From positions 248,001 to 312,000 of the forward strand of contig JAYJMM010000035.1 in the NCBI GenBank assembly GCA_037349105.1: DNA of 64,000 bases. The letters run 5' to 3'. Shown in pieces: positions 29,688 through 42,258 of this stretch. Within the stretch, counting starts at the first letter, position 1. Each line of letters begins with the position of its first letter. Source of the DNA: Limnomonas spitsbergensis (lineage: Eukaryota; Chlorophyta; Chlorophyceae; Chlamydomonadales). The notes beneath the pieces were generated by a model, which saw only the letters and a program-made list of their open reading frames with translations, did not search any database and was not told the DNA's origin. The position numbers were made by a program, and so were the translations under genes.

Positions 29688-29968
29688 CCCCCCCCTGCTA
29701 CAGACATCCTCTAACCCTATGTTCACCTCGTCATCATTGGTTGCTCTGGCATTTTCTATAAAGATATCATGCACCTCTTTCCAGTCCTTGGTATCACACC
29801 CTTCAACGTCCCCACACTGCTCAAACAACTAGCAGTTCACACTGTCCAATCTGCCTATTCCATTCTTCGACTTGGCCGTTACCTTGAAAACAGTCCACCC
29901 GACTGCCGTCCATCATCTCCCCCTGTTCTCACTGACCCGCCATAGCCCCTTTCTCCCTTTAAGGGTAC

Positions 29969-30117
29969 CGTACTGCCACGAGGTTTTGGTGCTTCGATGC
30001 CTTTGGGGGTTCGTTTTGAGGCCTTCTATTATATTTTGGGGGGTCGATTTGGGGGTTCGCTGAAGCCTTCAATATATTCCGGTGATATGACTTTGGGGGT
30101 TGATTTTCAGTTTTTCA
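29969..30117 (+). repeat. Half copy of the 408-bp inverted-repeat element
   Basis: CGTACTGC, then TTCGATGCCTTTGGGGGTYCG and TTCAATATATTCCGGTGATATGA, match the first 125 bp of the element at 45,361-45,768. The right half and its inverted terminus are not found here. Confidence 0.6.
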
Positions 30118-30229
30118 CAGCATGCTTGGAGACGCGAGGGACGGCCCTGCCTAGAGCTGGAGCTGCAGGCAGCGGGCTGCGAGCTAGTTCTGCCGCTTGA
30201 GCCGCGCGTCGATCATCCTTTTGTTGTCG

Positions 30230-30720
30230 AACTTCTGGGACAAGTCTAATAGTCTGATCAAGGGCAGATTTCCGAATCGTCGGTAATGAGGCCGCTTGAA
30301 ATACGCTTGAATCAGTGAAATTCCCGTCTGAAACGGGCGCTTGATTCATTCCGGAGTTCAGACGGCCTAACGTCTGAATCAAGCGACTGAAACGAGCGTC
30401 TGAATCAGGCCGGAATCAGGGGGTATTCAAGTGCGTCTGAATCAGGCCAAAATCAAGGGGTGTTCAAGCACGTTGAATCAAGCCGAAATCAAGTGGTGTT
30501 CAAGCGCAATTCAAGCGGATAGGATCAAGCACAATTCAAGCGGTGATCAAATGGTTTGAAACAAGCCATAATCAGGCGTTACTACACAAATCAGACGACA
30601 TGAATCAATCCGGAGTTCAGGCGGACTATTGCTTGACTCAAGCGAATTTAATCTAGAGGGGTCTTGCAGTTTGGATCAAGCTGTGTTCAAGCTTTCTTAC
30701 AAAATCACTCCCTGTGAATC
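30230..30720 (+). repeat. Degenerate TGAATCA / TTCAAGC repeat block
   Basis: TTGAATCA, AATCAAG and GTTCAAGC words recur every 20-40 bp in a loosely periodic way (unit about 40 bp, for example CTGAATCAGGCCRAAATCA). No coding frame. Followed by a C16 run at about 30,747. Confidence 0.55.
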
Positions 30721-33700
30721 AATCCTAAGCATACACAAGTCAAGTCACCCCCCCCCCCCCCCCAAATGAGTTTCATCATGCATCAAGAAAAAAATGGGAC
30801 TAGCCATGTTCACAACGGACGCCAATCAAACAGATTCTTAAGACAGCTAAGAGGCTAGCGGCATGGCTAGCTCCAGAATAAGTCTTCTTCTTCATTGGCA
30901 TTGGCATCGTGTACAAAACGTAAGAGGAAAAATGAAACAAGATGTCAGGAATTTATAAGACGATTATGACCTCAAAATCACTGGTAACATGTCATCACAA
31001 TTCAGGCGACCAAGACAGCAGATACTTGCCTAGGGCAAAAATTCAGTTGCTTGGAAACCTACAGCAAGAGAGCATGCCTGGTCGTCAAAGCAAATGCTTG
31101 GCACCCTCTTTGCTAGGCTGCAATGCCCAGTAATGCTAGCTAAATGTGCCAGCATTGATTAGGACCCTGCATCACTAGGGGTTTGAAGTTAGCAAATACT
31201 CGCATGTTTATAGATTTGCAATCAGATTTTCAGCAAAAAATGGCTGGAAGCCAGAAAACCAATCAAGCATCTTCCATGCAAGCATAGACGTACCTTCAAA
31301 CAAGAACCACCATCGGCCAATGCATGTGTCTTCTTGCAGAGGCTGTTAAGGACAAAAATACTCAACTGCCTGCGAAGAGGGGGGGATAGGTGCAGATTGC
31401 ATATTGAACATTTATTATTCCGTGTTTGGTTGATGGTGTTCTTGCGTGATGACCAAGGCCCATGCAACAAAGAACGAAAGCTCTCGTCACCATTCTCGCA
31501 ATACCTTAATCAGTCCTGCTGCCGTCAGTGCCTGAAGGACAGCATAGTTGATGATGAACCAGGATTCTCAAGGAAACCCTTGATGTCCTTTGGCTGATAT
31601 CCTCTGCGGCATCAGAAGTTGAAGGTCACGTGAGGTAGCAGTCACTCATCAGCCAGGTGGTCTAAGTCAGGCATACCTGTAGTCAAATTTCGAGTGGGAG
31701 GGCAGACCACCTGGCATTTTTAGCATTGATACAAGTCGCGGATATCCTACCTTTCTCGTTTACGTGTCCTTTGTCGCATCTCCCCCGTCGGTCTGAAGTG
31801 AGGTTCACGCCAGATCTGAGGCAGAGCATGCGTTCGTCTGCTTTTGCTTCCCCGCCAGCTTCAACAATTTCCCCACCAGCTCCATATTTCACATGCAATT
31901 TAGGATTCAACGTGAAGACAGGCTGCGTGAGGACGAGAGGATTATGCGAGTTTCTTACTGTTGCTCTAGGATCTTGAAATTTCGGGCGTATCCCGCTCCT
32001 GGCAGCTGATGCATGCCTTTACCTTGGGAGATTATATTCAGTTGTCGTCGGGGATCACTTGTCGAAGGTCTGATGTGATCATGTGGGGCAGGCTCTGGCG
32101 GCACAATTGGCAGCAGGGCGGGGCCCTGGGGGAAATCCAGCGGTTTCGCTTTTCTTCACAGGGACAGCGCCATACACCCTCTCCGCGAGTTATACATTAT
32201 ACTTATGTGGTATAGCACGATTGTGACGTTTGATTGCAGCTCGGCATGGCCAATCGTGAGTCAGTAGTAACAATGCCCTGCCAGGGCGGATTTCGGCTAT
32301 GCGATGACATTGGCAGCGTTCGAATTTCACCATCATTGGACATTGGAATGTTTGGCAGCCTTCATTGTCGGTGTCTTTGATGTATCGGGGATTGTGGAGC
32401 GCTAAGTCGCTGGGCGGGCCCCACACCTATGCGGGCCCCACACCTATGCGTGGCATAAAACCATACGAGAGCAACTGCATTATCAAAGAAACGTAAAGGC
32501 ACCATGCGTGAGCGAGGCTCACACATCAACTCAGCCTCCCGTAGTACGCCTAGTCCCGCAAGGAGAACGTGCTGTCGGTCTGGACCCGAGGTCCTAATAT
32601 AATATGCACGCCTGTCCAGCCTAGATAAACAATGCCTTCTTGCCACGAGGTCAGAAGCCATGCACGCCTTTCGAGTCGATCTTTGTCATTCCCAGCGGCT
32701 GCATCTCCGTGGAGTTGTAGTACTGAGGCCACACCTTGCCACACCCCACGAACTTGCAGTTTTCCTCACCTCCATGGCCCCCTGCAGCTACATGCCCGAC
32801 TCCTAAGCGAAACTTGCTTCCCCTTTGGGAGGGGCTGCCAAAACTGCTGCCGAGGTAAGTCCTGGTTGCGGCCGCTACTGGCATTATTAGGGAGATGGAC
32901 AATGTCACAACATCATGTTGTGGTTGCAGCGGGGGCAGCAAAAAGGGTTATTCGACTTCAGCGGCCAGCAGTGTTAGCCCGCATAGCAGGGGATACTTGC
33001 CGATGTAGCTGCCAGCGGGCTGTATGAATTGGGCATGACCCTCTAGTGAGCCTAGTCCACGAGTGACATAAGAGCTTGGCAACGAATGGGACCTTGGCAA
33101 GAGAGGCCAAATAAGAACAATATAGTAAATTATGGCACCGGAGGCGAATCAAGCAACAACTCTGGGACATGCGCCTATACTCCAGCTTGCACAAGTATAA
33201 CACGCGGCCGAGTCTTTTGAGCATGGCCCATACGTCTTTAGCTTCCGGTAGTTAGATTGGGGATTATGACTTTTTGTTTTGTTTTTGAGGGGGTCTCTTT
33301 CCTCTCTCTCTTTAGTTTCCAACCTTGCTGTTGGATCCGACGCGGCCCAGCCTTTGCAGCATGGCCCAGTGGTGTAACGTCATTGACAAGTATAATTGTG
33401 TCTACCACGGGTAACACCTTGACAGGCCCACGGCCCAAGCAACATGGCTTGTAGCACAAGTATCCCTGGCCTTATCCCAGGACGTAGCCGAATTGTAGTT
33501 GAATCACCTTGAGAATATGACATAAACAGTGTCGGCTATAAGCACGAGCTCATCTCTGGTAACATAAACATTATTTTAACGCCTTGGCTTGGCGTGACTG
33601 GGACGAACAGCAGGTGGCAGGTGGCACACACAGCATGGCCATGCAAGAGGGGGGAGGAGATGGGAGGGCAGAAAGGAAGGGCTGGGCTGAGAATTGTAGC

Positions 33701-34487
33701 ATAAGGGTGGGTACTGGAACACTTAAAAAGCGACATGCGTATGGCAGTTGCGGTCCTTGACGGGGGTGGCAGGGGACACCTAATGCTAGGTTGAGGATTG
33801 GAGCATTAAGGTCGCTCGTGACAGCAGCAAGCAGTTACCTCATTTAGGGGGAAACGGCCTAAACAGCGCCGCCTGCATCAGGCCACACACACAGTGAGTT
33901 TGCCAACCGCTGCGGTAAGCTTGTCGCATCATTTGCAGAGCTCAGGATGCCAGCGGCTCCCAGGGTGGGCGGTGGCGGCATAAAAGAAGGGCCATTGTTG
34001 ACGTGCCGCCCTAGTCAAGACAACCTGCAGGGGGCCAGGAAAGGGGTATCGAATATGTGTCAGGGAGGCGGGGGGGAGGGACAGGGGGAGGTCACATCCC
34101 CCCCAGCCAAGCCTCTTGCAGGGGGGGTCAGGGAGGGGGGATGTCCGGGTCCATTCGAATCCAATGAGGACACCTCTTGGCCATGAGGGGTCGAGGGGCA
34201 GAAATGATAGTCGGGCTGCCATCAGAAAATGCTCCGGTAGGCTGTCAGGCGCATCAAGGCACACTGGACACGACAGGCCTACAGGTTTTGCGTGTACTAC
34301 CGGAACATGTAGTTTTGTATGTACTGCTTAAGGCTCCACATATTTTATGTAGGGTTCTGTGTGTATTGCTCAAGGGTCCACGTGTTATGCTTAGGGTTCT
34401 CTGTGTACTGCATCAGGCTCTGTGTGTACTGCTTAGACCTATTACATGCACCAAGTAGGGTTCGAGGTATGCATCTAGGGTCCACGC
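30721..34487. other. Intergenic, no recognisable gene
   Basis: Short open frames here lack recognisable domains. A 17-bp tandem duplication (GCGGGCCCCACACCTAT) is at 32,414-32,447. A degenerate repeat of GGGTTCTGTGTGTACTGC type spans about 34,290-34,440. Nothing else supported. Confidence 0.5.
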
Positions 34488-34850
34488 TCACCATGATCCA
34501 GCGCCAGCATCTGAATGGACTCTGTATGCGTAGTGTACGTGTTGGGGGCTGCGGAAAGGCAAGGGGGACCATGAGCTCGAATTCGACGCCGAGGCGTCCA
34601 GTCCCGCCGCGCCGCCCACCCTTCCCCCGTTGTTCTGTTGCGCACCGCTGCTCCACGCCGGCGGCGTTGTTGAGCGCATCATCCCATCGCTGGCTTCAGA
34701 CGCCACCGAGCCGCCGCCGCCGCCGCCATGGTGGCCGTTTACTAAGCGCCGGCAGGCGGTGGCCGAGGGCGCACGGATGTGGTGCAGTTGTTGCTGCGCT
34801 CGCGCAAATTCCTGCAGCCATTTCTGGTACTGCTGCAGCGTGTCGTGCAC
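34488..34850 (-). CDS. Possible exon, Gln/Gly-rich protein of unknown function
   Basis: 120 residues that look more protein-like than the surroundings. A helical start (TLQQYQKWLQEFARAQQQLHHIRAP) is followed by a Gly run, SVASEASDGMMRSTTPP, and Ala/Ser-rich sequence. Local GC is higher than in the flanks. No conserved domain recognised and no splice partners identified, so it may be a single exon or chance. Confidence 0.25.
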   Translation of the reverse strand: MHDTLQQYQKWLQEFARAQQQLHHIRAPSATACRRLVNGHHGGGGGGSVASEASDGMMRSTTPPAWSSGAQQNNGGRVGGAAGLDASASNSSSWSPLPFRSPQHVHYAYRVHSDAGAGSW

Positions 34851-36130
34851 CAGCGCCGCGGGGCCTCAAACAATGCCGGCGTACAACACAGCTAGCTCAC
34901 AGCACACGAGCACGCTCGGATCGTAAACCAATTGCCAGACCTGAGGGAATACCGAAATCAGGGTGGAGGAGAATTAAGAGTTCAGGAGTTCAGTTCAAGG
35001 TTCAGGGCGAAGGATCTCGTGTTTTTAGGGTCGTGGTACTATTCCAGATTTCCAGGAGGCAAGGTGAGCTGGTCTGGGGTCTGGGTGAGAGCATGGGAGA
35101 TAATGAGCTCCTTGTTCCTTTTCGACATCATACCCACCTAGCTGGCCTGATCTGCTGGGCAGGGTCACAAGAGCCCCTCATCAGGGGCAGGCAGGGATGA
35201 GGCAAAGTTCATAGGATCTGGGGCAAAACATATTTTCTCTATGCAATGCAGATAATCCAGTTTTGTATGTACAGAATCTGGAATAACGATTTTGGTAGCC
35301 CATATTCATGTTTATCTCTAACGTTGTGGGAGAACTAGCAGAAACCACGGCCTTCGATTAAGCTGCGGCAATCCCACAGTCCTTTATGCGCAGGAAACGT
35401 GTTGTTTCCTTACCTGTCAATTACAAAGATGACAAGCTTCACCTAGCACTCTTAATTGTGAATTTGCTTTGCTTTCAGTGCTCTGTCGCATCTGTAGAGT
35501 ACCATCCAACACTCCAACCCACCCTCTTTGGATATCTTCGTTGTGCTTCTCTTGCCAGCACTTTCGCATGATAGACTTGAAACCCCGAGTTTCACACCTG
35601 TAATGACGAGGACAATTTCCATGTTTTTTCTTGATGGCAGCTTCCTCTTTCAGCATTCACAATGTGTTGTTCTGCAGGCAGCCGGTCGTCTATCGGTGTC
35701 ATGTTTAGGGCCTTAGTGGGTGGTCCGACTGGCTGGGGTCCAGCTGCACAGGGGGGAGGGGGATTGGTCAAATGAAACGAGGGAAAACATAACGAGAGGG
35801 GGGGTACAAATAAAGGAGAGGGGCAGGGACAAGACTAGAGCGCATGAAAGCTAGGGGATGATGGAATCAAACGAAAGGAATACAATTAAAGAGGGGGAGA
35901 GGAGAGGAGCAGAGGCGAGGTTATAAAGCATAAAAGCAAAGGGGTCAAGTGGAATCGAAACAGATAATATGGTATGATCCAATGGAATCAGAATCGCTCC
36001 AACCCAACCAGATTTGACAGGCAATATCTTACGTGATCAAATTCACCAAGAAAAAGAGGTAGAGCCTGCTCCATCAAATCACCTCAACAATTCCAAACAA
36101 AAAAGCAATGCCAAGCTTCCCTTTCATTTC
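34851..36130. other. Intergenic, no recognisable gene
   Basis: Purine-rich stretch (GGGGAGAGG-type words) at 35,750-35,910. No supported feature otherwise. Confidence 0.45.
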
Positions 36131-36745
36131 CATCCCAAGACAGATGTGGACCATTCAGCTGCCTCCTCCCTCCCAACCCTCACACTAAACTCAGGACAGA
36201 TGTGGATCAGTAAGCAGCCGCCTCCCTCCCACACCTCACCCTTATCTCAGAACAGCTGTGGATCAGTCAGCTGCCTCCTCCCTCCCACCCTTCACCCTTA
36301 CCTCAGGACATATGTGGATCGGTAAGCTGCCTCCTCCCTCCCAACCCTCATCCTTATATCAGGACATATGTGGATCAGTCAGCTGCCTCAGCCAGCTGCC
36401 TCCCTCCCCTCATCCTTACCTCAGAACAGCTGTGGATCAGTCAGCTTCCTCCTTCCTCCCACCCCTTCACCCTTACCTTAAAACAGCTGTGGATCAGTCA
36501 GCTGCCTCCTCCTTCCCACCCCTCACTCTCACCTCAGGACATATGTGGATGAGGCAGCTGCCTCCTCCCTCCCAACCCTCACACTTATTTCATGACAGGT
36601 GTGGATCAGTCAGATGCCTCCTTCCTTCCCCTGTGGATCAGTCAGCTGTATCCTCCCTCCCCTCAAAGTATCTCAGGACAGGTGTGCACCAGTCAGCTGC
36701 CTGCCCCCTTCCCCGCACCTTTACCTCAGAACACTTGTGGACCAG
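36131..36745 (+). repeat. Minisatellite, unit about 57 bp, about 10-11 copies
   Basis: Each unit contains TGTGGATCAGTCAGCTGCCT, then CCTCCCTCCCACCCYTCACC and TTACCTCAGGACA. Copies differ by small substitutions and short indels. Open frames across it are products of the repeat. It ends about 50 bp before the left arm of the large inverted repeat. Confidence 0.85.
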
Positions 36746-36796
36746 GGAGCCCAGAGCAAACACCGCCGCGGCTCGGATCACCGGGCTTGCCACCTT

Positions 36797-38169
36797 CAAG
36801 TCCAGACAGAGGGTCATGTAGGCCTGTATTCAGCAAAAGCGGCGGGATACATTCTCAGAGTATGCAGGCAATAAACACTTGGATTGATGTTCCCACGTGT
36901 ATTGCACGCCTGCCCTCTCTGCAGCCCCTCTAGTGAGAGTGCACCAAAGAAGTAGAGAAATGGAGGCGGTTCAAGGGATGATGGGACAGCCGTGTCCTAC
37001 GCCCGGCTGCTCAGTGATGCACTTCAGAAGCAAGGAGTGCAGCACAAGCTGCTCCGTTTCCTACTAAAGAAATGCCTACAGATTTGCTAAATATCTGCTA
37101 AATATCTGTTGGCCAAGGCACTTCGTCTCCCCAAGAAGAAAACAAGCCACCGCCTCTTCCGCTTGCCCCCCCCCCCCCCCCGGTCCACGAGCGCATCCAG
37201 TCCACTCACACTGCCGGTGCCGGACAACGCCCCGTTGCGGAGCGAGGCGCCTTTGAACGCATGAGACAGCCATGTGCCCAGCACAGCGGACCAGGCAGTC
37301 TCGTTCCTATTGGATGCACTTTGGCCCAACGTAATGCTCCCGCCTGCGTCAGGGTTGTAGGGTTCAGGTACAAATAAATATACCATAAGCCATGCACAAG
37401 CAAGCAAGCACGGACATAGTGGTCAATGGTCCGACTGCACGGGTCTAACATCAAGACGCTTAAAATTACAGCTGTACGCTGATAGGCCGGACCCTGTTGG
37501 GGGATGACCACAGGTCAGGGGTGGGGAACTATGGGACTTCCATAGGACTCCCACATTTGCCCCCCCCCCTCCCACAGGGCATCAACACTGCCGGACGATT
37601 CATATTCCCAGCCTGGATTCCGAATCCCAGGTATGCCAGCTGCTCACCTACAGCTCCGACCTTGAGCGGCCGCTTGCCCTCCATTGCTGTTGTAATGGCA
37701 GCTCTAAGGCGGTGGTTGGATCCCGTATACACAGAGCCTGTGCACACCGGCAATACGTGCACGCTCTACATCATGGCTTGGAATGAATGCAGCATCAGTT
37801 TGCCAAGGGTGACATCAAAGCAAATGGAGGGCCCGCTGCAAGTGACTACAGGTCGCATGTTGTATGGTGGATGGAGCCGTCCGGAGGCCATGCCATGGCA
37901 GTCCATAAGTATCCACTGAAGTTGACATACAGCATGGAGAGGATTGCCTCATCTTGCCTTTGCGAAGCTGTTCCTCTGAGAGTGTGAACTGATAGTGAGA
38001 GGTGAGAGGTTCCACCATCCAGCGAGGACAGGGGGCTGTTCCGGACGTGGATGTTGCCGAGGCGGTGGTGGTGCCACGAAGTAGCGCCAGAATTCGACGC
38101 AGGGACCACTAGGACACGCTCGAGACTCAGGAGAACGAGGCTGATGAACAGACTCAGAAACAATGACAT
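36797..38169 (-). pseudogene. Inverted, truncated and frameshifted copy of the SGNH hydrolase 5' end
   Basis: Mirror of exons 1-4 of the gene at 40,892. Exon 1' is 38,169-37,958 and carries the same signal-peptide start. It is 212 nt instead of 208 because of a 4-bp insertion (GGATGG for GG near 38,019), so the frame no longer reaches the downstream exons. Exon 2' is 37,737-37,648 and exon 3' is 37,343-37,210, the same lengths as the intact copy with splice sites preserved. Exon 4' starts at 36,823 but ends after 27 nt (AYMTLCLDL) at the repeat boundary. It cannot encode a full enzyme. Confidence 0.88.
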
Positions 38170-38686
38170 CTGATCCTGGGTATTTGTGCGACGCTCGGGC
38201 GCCCCGCCCTCGCAAGACATAATTGCCCTGACAGATCAGGGCAATATCTATCTGGTGGGATACATCTCGCAGAATGCGTTCTATCGATCAATCTGTGGTA
38301 ATGTCAGATGTTTGAGCGAGGTCCTTTGCAAGCAAACTGTGTCCAGCTGCAGCCTGCAGCCTGAGTGAACGCAGGTCCTAGGCTGGCAGTATAGGTCAAG
38401 TGAGACTCCTGAAGTGAGACTATATTGACGTGCACGCAATGATTAATACATGGCGGCGTGTAAAGGACTCGCTACGAATACCGTCTGTGAAAGTCGGTTG
38501 GTGGCAACCACCTAGCTCAACCCGTAGCTCAGCCGGGAACTAGCAGCACGTTTCCGATTGGACCCCGGAAAAAGCGTGTGCGTGGGTACGGCAGAAGTGT
38601 GCATTATCCCTGTCCAACCAACCTTCCATTATATTCTCATGCACTGATCAGTAGTTCAAAAAACTAAAGACTCCCTTACGCCATGC

Positions 38687-38940
38687 TTGCACTTCCTCAT
38701 ACCCATACATGCAGGCCTTATGTCCATGCATGCACTCCCTCATGTCCATGCATGCACTCCTCATGCCCATGCATGCAGTCTCTTATGCCCATGCATGCAC
38801 TCCCTGATGCTCATGCATGCACTCCTCATGTCCACTGCTAGTTTTCTCTTATTTCTCATTGAAATCCTCTCATGCCCATGCACTGTTATTTTCCTCTTCT
38901 TTTTCATTAAAATTCTCTTCCCATGCATGCAGCGAATGGG
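38687..38940 (+). repeat. CATGCATGC minisatellite in left arm
   Basis: About ten copies of CATGCATGCACTCCCTCATG-like units. The mirror copy lies at about 40,110-40,375 in the right arm. Open frames over it are repeat products. Confidence 0.8.
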
Positions 38941-39431
38941 CCTGTGTGACGCTCTATTGCGGCCAGCCAAGCACATGAATCAGGAAATATTCAGCTAACC
39001 TAGCTTGCTGTCCTCTACCACTAGCATCCATCCGTTCTTCATGATTGAGATGTACCTCAGCTCAGTAGAGCGTCTACTGAAACCACACCGGCGCATCCAG
39101 GGGTCTTGGGCTCACTTCATTCTTAAGCTGGATGGGGTCTTCAACCAAGGTGACAAATATATGCGCAAAGTCTGATATTGTCTGACCCATTGGAGTCGCC
39201 TGAACGATTGGTAAAACCTCTCGGCGTGAAATGCCGTAGCTGGTCGTGAGGGAATCCACAATCGCATTGAAAAAAAGAAAAGAGAACGCCGATGCGGCGT
39301 GGATTTTGACATGGGGAAGAATACGCGTATCCTGTACGGGAAGGTCTGTCCCTCGGGATCGCCTACACCTAGGGATTCGTTAACACTCACGAAGGATTGG
39401 AAACCATACGTAGTTCTTACTTCTTACTGAC

Positions 39432-39586
39432 TTAGGCCATGCATCTGAAAATAAAAGAAAAGAGAACGCCGAAAGCACAGGTTGACGAGACGCCCAAGCC
39501 CCAGCAGTCTGTATACGGTATACAGTCTCAGTAATACAGTCAGTAATACAGTCAGAAGTAAGAAGTAAGAAGTAAGAATTACGTGC
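39432..39586. other. Spacer at the centre of the large inverted repeat
   Basis: 155 bp not mirrored. It holds AGAAGTAAGAAGTAAG repeats, which also end both arms, a second copy of AAAAGAAAAGAGAACGCCGA found inside each arm, and GTATACGGTATAC. The patchwork suggests repair synthesis at the junction. Confidence 0.7.
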
Positions 39587-42258
39587 AGTCAGTAAGAAGT
39601 AAGAACTACGTATGGTTTCCAATCCTTCGTGAGTGTTAACGAATCCCTAGATAGGTGTAGGCGATCCCGAGGGACAGACCTTCCCGTACAGGATACGCGC
39701 ATTCTTCCCCATGTCAAAAGCCACGCCGCATCGGCGTTCTCTTTTCTTTTTTTTCAATGCGATTGTGGATCAATCACTCGACGGTACCTCAATAATATGT
39801 TGCGATTTCCCTCACGACCAGCTACGGCATTTCACGCCGAGAGGTTTTACCAATCGTTCAGGCGACTCCAATGGGTCAGACAATATCAGACTTTGCGCAT
39901 ATATTTGTCACCTTGGTTGAAGACCCCATTCAGCTTAAGAATGAAGTGAGCCCAAGACCCCTGGATGCGCCGGTGTGGTTTCAGTAGACGCTCTACTGAG
40001 CTGAGGTACATCTCAATCATGAAGAACGGATGGATGCTAGTGGTAGAGGACAGCAAGCTAGGTTAGCTGAATATTTCCTGATTCATGTGCTTGGCTGGCC
40101 GCAATAGAGCGTCACACAGGCCCATTCGCTGCATGCATGGGAAGAGAATTTTAATGAAAAAGAAGAGGAAAATAACAGTGCATGGGCATGAGAGGATTTC
40201 AATGAGAAATAAGAGAAAACTAGCAGTGGACATGAGGAGTGCATGCATGAGCATCAGGGAGTGCATGCATGGGCATAAGAGACTGCATGCATGGGCATGA
40301 GGAGTGCATGCATGGACATGAGGGAGTGCATGCATGGACATAAGGCCTGCATGTATGGGTATGAGGAAGTGCAAGCATGGCGTAAGGGAGTCTTTAGTTT
40401 TTTGAACTACTGATCAGTGCATGAGAATATAATGGAAGGTTGGTTGGACAGGGATAATGCACACTTCTGCCGTACCCACGCACACGCTTTTTCCGGGGTC
40501 CAATCGGAAACGTGCTGCTAGTTCCCGGCTGAGCTACGGGTTGAGCTAGGTGGTTGCCACCAACCGACTTTCACAGACGGTATTCGTAGCGAGTCCTTTA
40601 CACGCCGCCATGTATTAATCATTGCGTGCACGTCAATATAGTCTCACTTCAGGAGTCTCACTTGACCTATACTGCCAGCCTAGGACCTGCGTTCACTCAG
40701 GCTGCAGGCTGCAGCTGGACACAGTTTGCTTGCAAAGGACCTCGCTCAAACATCTGACATTACCACAGATTGATCGATAGAACGCATTCTGCGAGATGTA
40801 TCCCACCAGATAGATATTGCCCTGATCTGTCAGGGCAATTACGTCTTGCGAGGGCGGGGCGCCCGAGCGTCGCACAAATACCCAGGATCAGATGTCATTG
40901 TTTCTGAGTCTGTTCATCAGCCTCGTTCTCCTGAGTCTCGAGCGTGTCCTAGTGGTCCCTGCGTCGAATTCTGGCGCTACTTCGTGGCACCACCACCGCC
41001 TCGGCAACATCCACGTCCGGAACAGCCCCCTGTCCTCGCTGGTGGAACCTCTCACCTCTCACTATCAGTTCACACTCTCAGAGGAACAGCTTCGCAAAGG
41101 CAAGATGAGGCAATCCTCTCCATGCTGTATGTCAACTTCAGTGGATACTTATGCACTGCCATGGCATGGCCTCCGGACGGCTCCATCCACCATACAACAT
41201 GCGACCTGTAGTCACTTGCAGCGGGCCCTCCATTTGCTTTGATGTCACCCTTGGCAAACTGATGCTGCATTCATTCCAAGCCATGATGTAGAGCGTGCAC
41301 GTATTGCCGGTGTGCACAGGCTCTGTGTATACGGGATCCAACCACCGCCTTAGAGCTGCCATTACAACAGCAATGGAGGGCAAGCGGCCGCTCAAGGTCG
41401 GAGCTGTAGGTGAGCAGCTGGCATACCTGGGATTCGGAATCCAGGCTGGGAATATGAATCGTCCGGCAGTGTTGATGCCCTGTGGGAGGGGGGGGGGTAA
41501 ATGTGGGAGTCCTATGGAAGTCCCATAGTTCCCCACCCCTGACCTGTGGTCATCCCCCAACAGGGTCCGGCCTATCAGCGTACAGCTGTAATTTTAAGCG
41601 TCTTGATGTTAGACCCGTGCAGTCGGACCATTGACCACTATGTCCGTGCTTGCTTGCTTGTGCATGGCTTATGGTATATTTATTTGTACCTGAACCCTAC
41701 AACCCTGACGCAGGCGGGAGCATTACGTTGGGCCAAAGTGCATCCAATAGGAACGAGACTGCCTGGTCCGCTGTGCTGGGCACATGGCTGTCTCATGCGT
41801 TCAAAGGCGCCTCGCTCCGCAACGGGGCGTTGTCCGGCACCGGCAGTGTGAGTGGACTGGATGCGCTCGTGGACCGGGGGGGGGGGGGGGAAGCAGAAGA
41901 GGCCGTGGCTTGTTTTCTTCTTGGGGAGACGAAGTGCCTTGGCCAACAGATATTTAGCAGATATTTAGCAAATCTGTAGGCATTTCTTTAGTAGGAAACG
42001 GAGCAGCTTGTGCTGCACTCCTTGCTTCTGAAGTGCATCACTGAGCAGCCGGGCGTAGGACACGGCTGTCCCATCATCCCTTGAACCGCCTCCATTTCTC
42101 TACTTCTTTGGTGCACTCTCACTGGAGGGGCTGCAGAGAGGGCAGGCGTGCAATACACGTGGGAACATCAATCCAAGTGTTTATTGCCTGCATACTCTGA
42201 GAATGTACCTCGCCGCTTTTGCTGAATACAGGCCTACATGACCCTCTGTCTGGACTTG
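39587..42258. repeat. Right arm of the large inverted repeat
   Basis: Contains the upstream region and exons 1-3 and part of exon 4 of the intact SGNH gene. The arm ends at 42,258 within exon 4 (after CTGGACTTG), from where only this copy continues into the rest of the gene. Just inside the centre (39,777-39,986) and mirrored at 39,074-39,259 there is an unidentified short frame (VQATPMGQTISDFAHIF). Confidence 0.95.

Larger units (their letters stand above)
36797..39431. repeat. Left arm of the large inverted repeat
   Basis: Reverse complement of 39,587-42,258 with few differences. Seen differences are a 4-bp insertion in exon 1 of the left copy (about 38,019), a 40-bp segment present only in the right arm (about 39,764-39,803), homopolymer length changes at the G/C run near 37,170, and scattered single bases. 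The outer end (36,797) falls inside the copy of SGNH exon 4. Confidence 0.95.

Noticed and set aside
36258..36933. 187-codon and neighbouring frames
   Set aside because: Products of the 57-bp minisatellite.
41138..41560. 140-codon minus-strand frame, mirrored at 37,497
   Set aside because: Antisense of SGNH exon 2 and introns. The plus-strand exon gives the family sequence, so this frame is a shadow.
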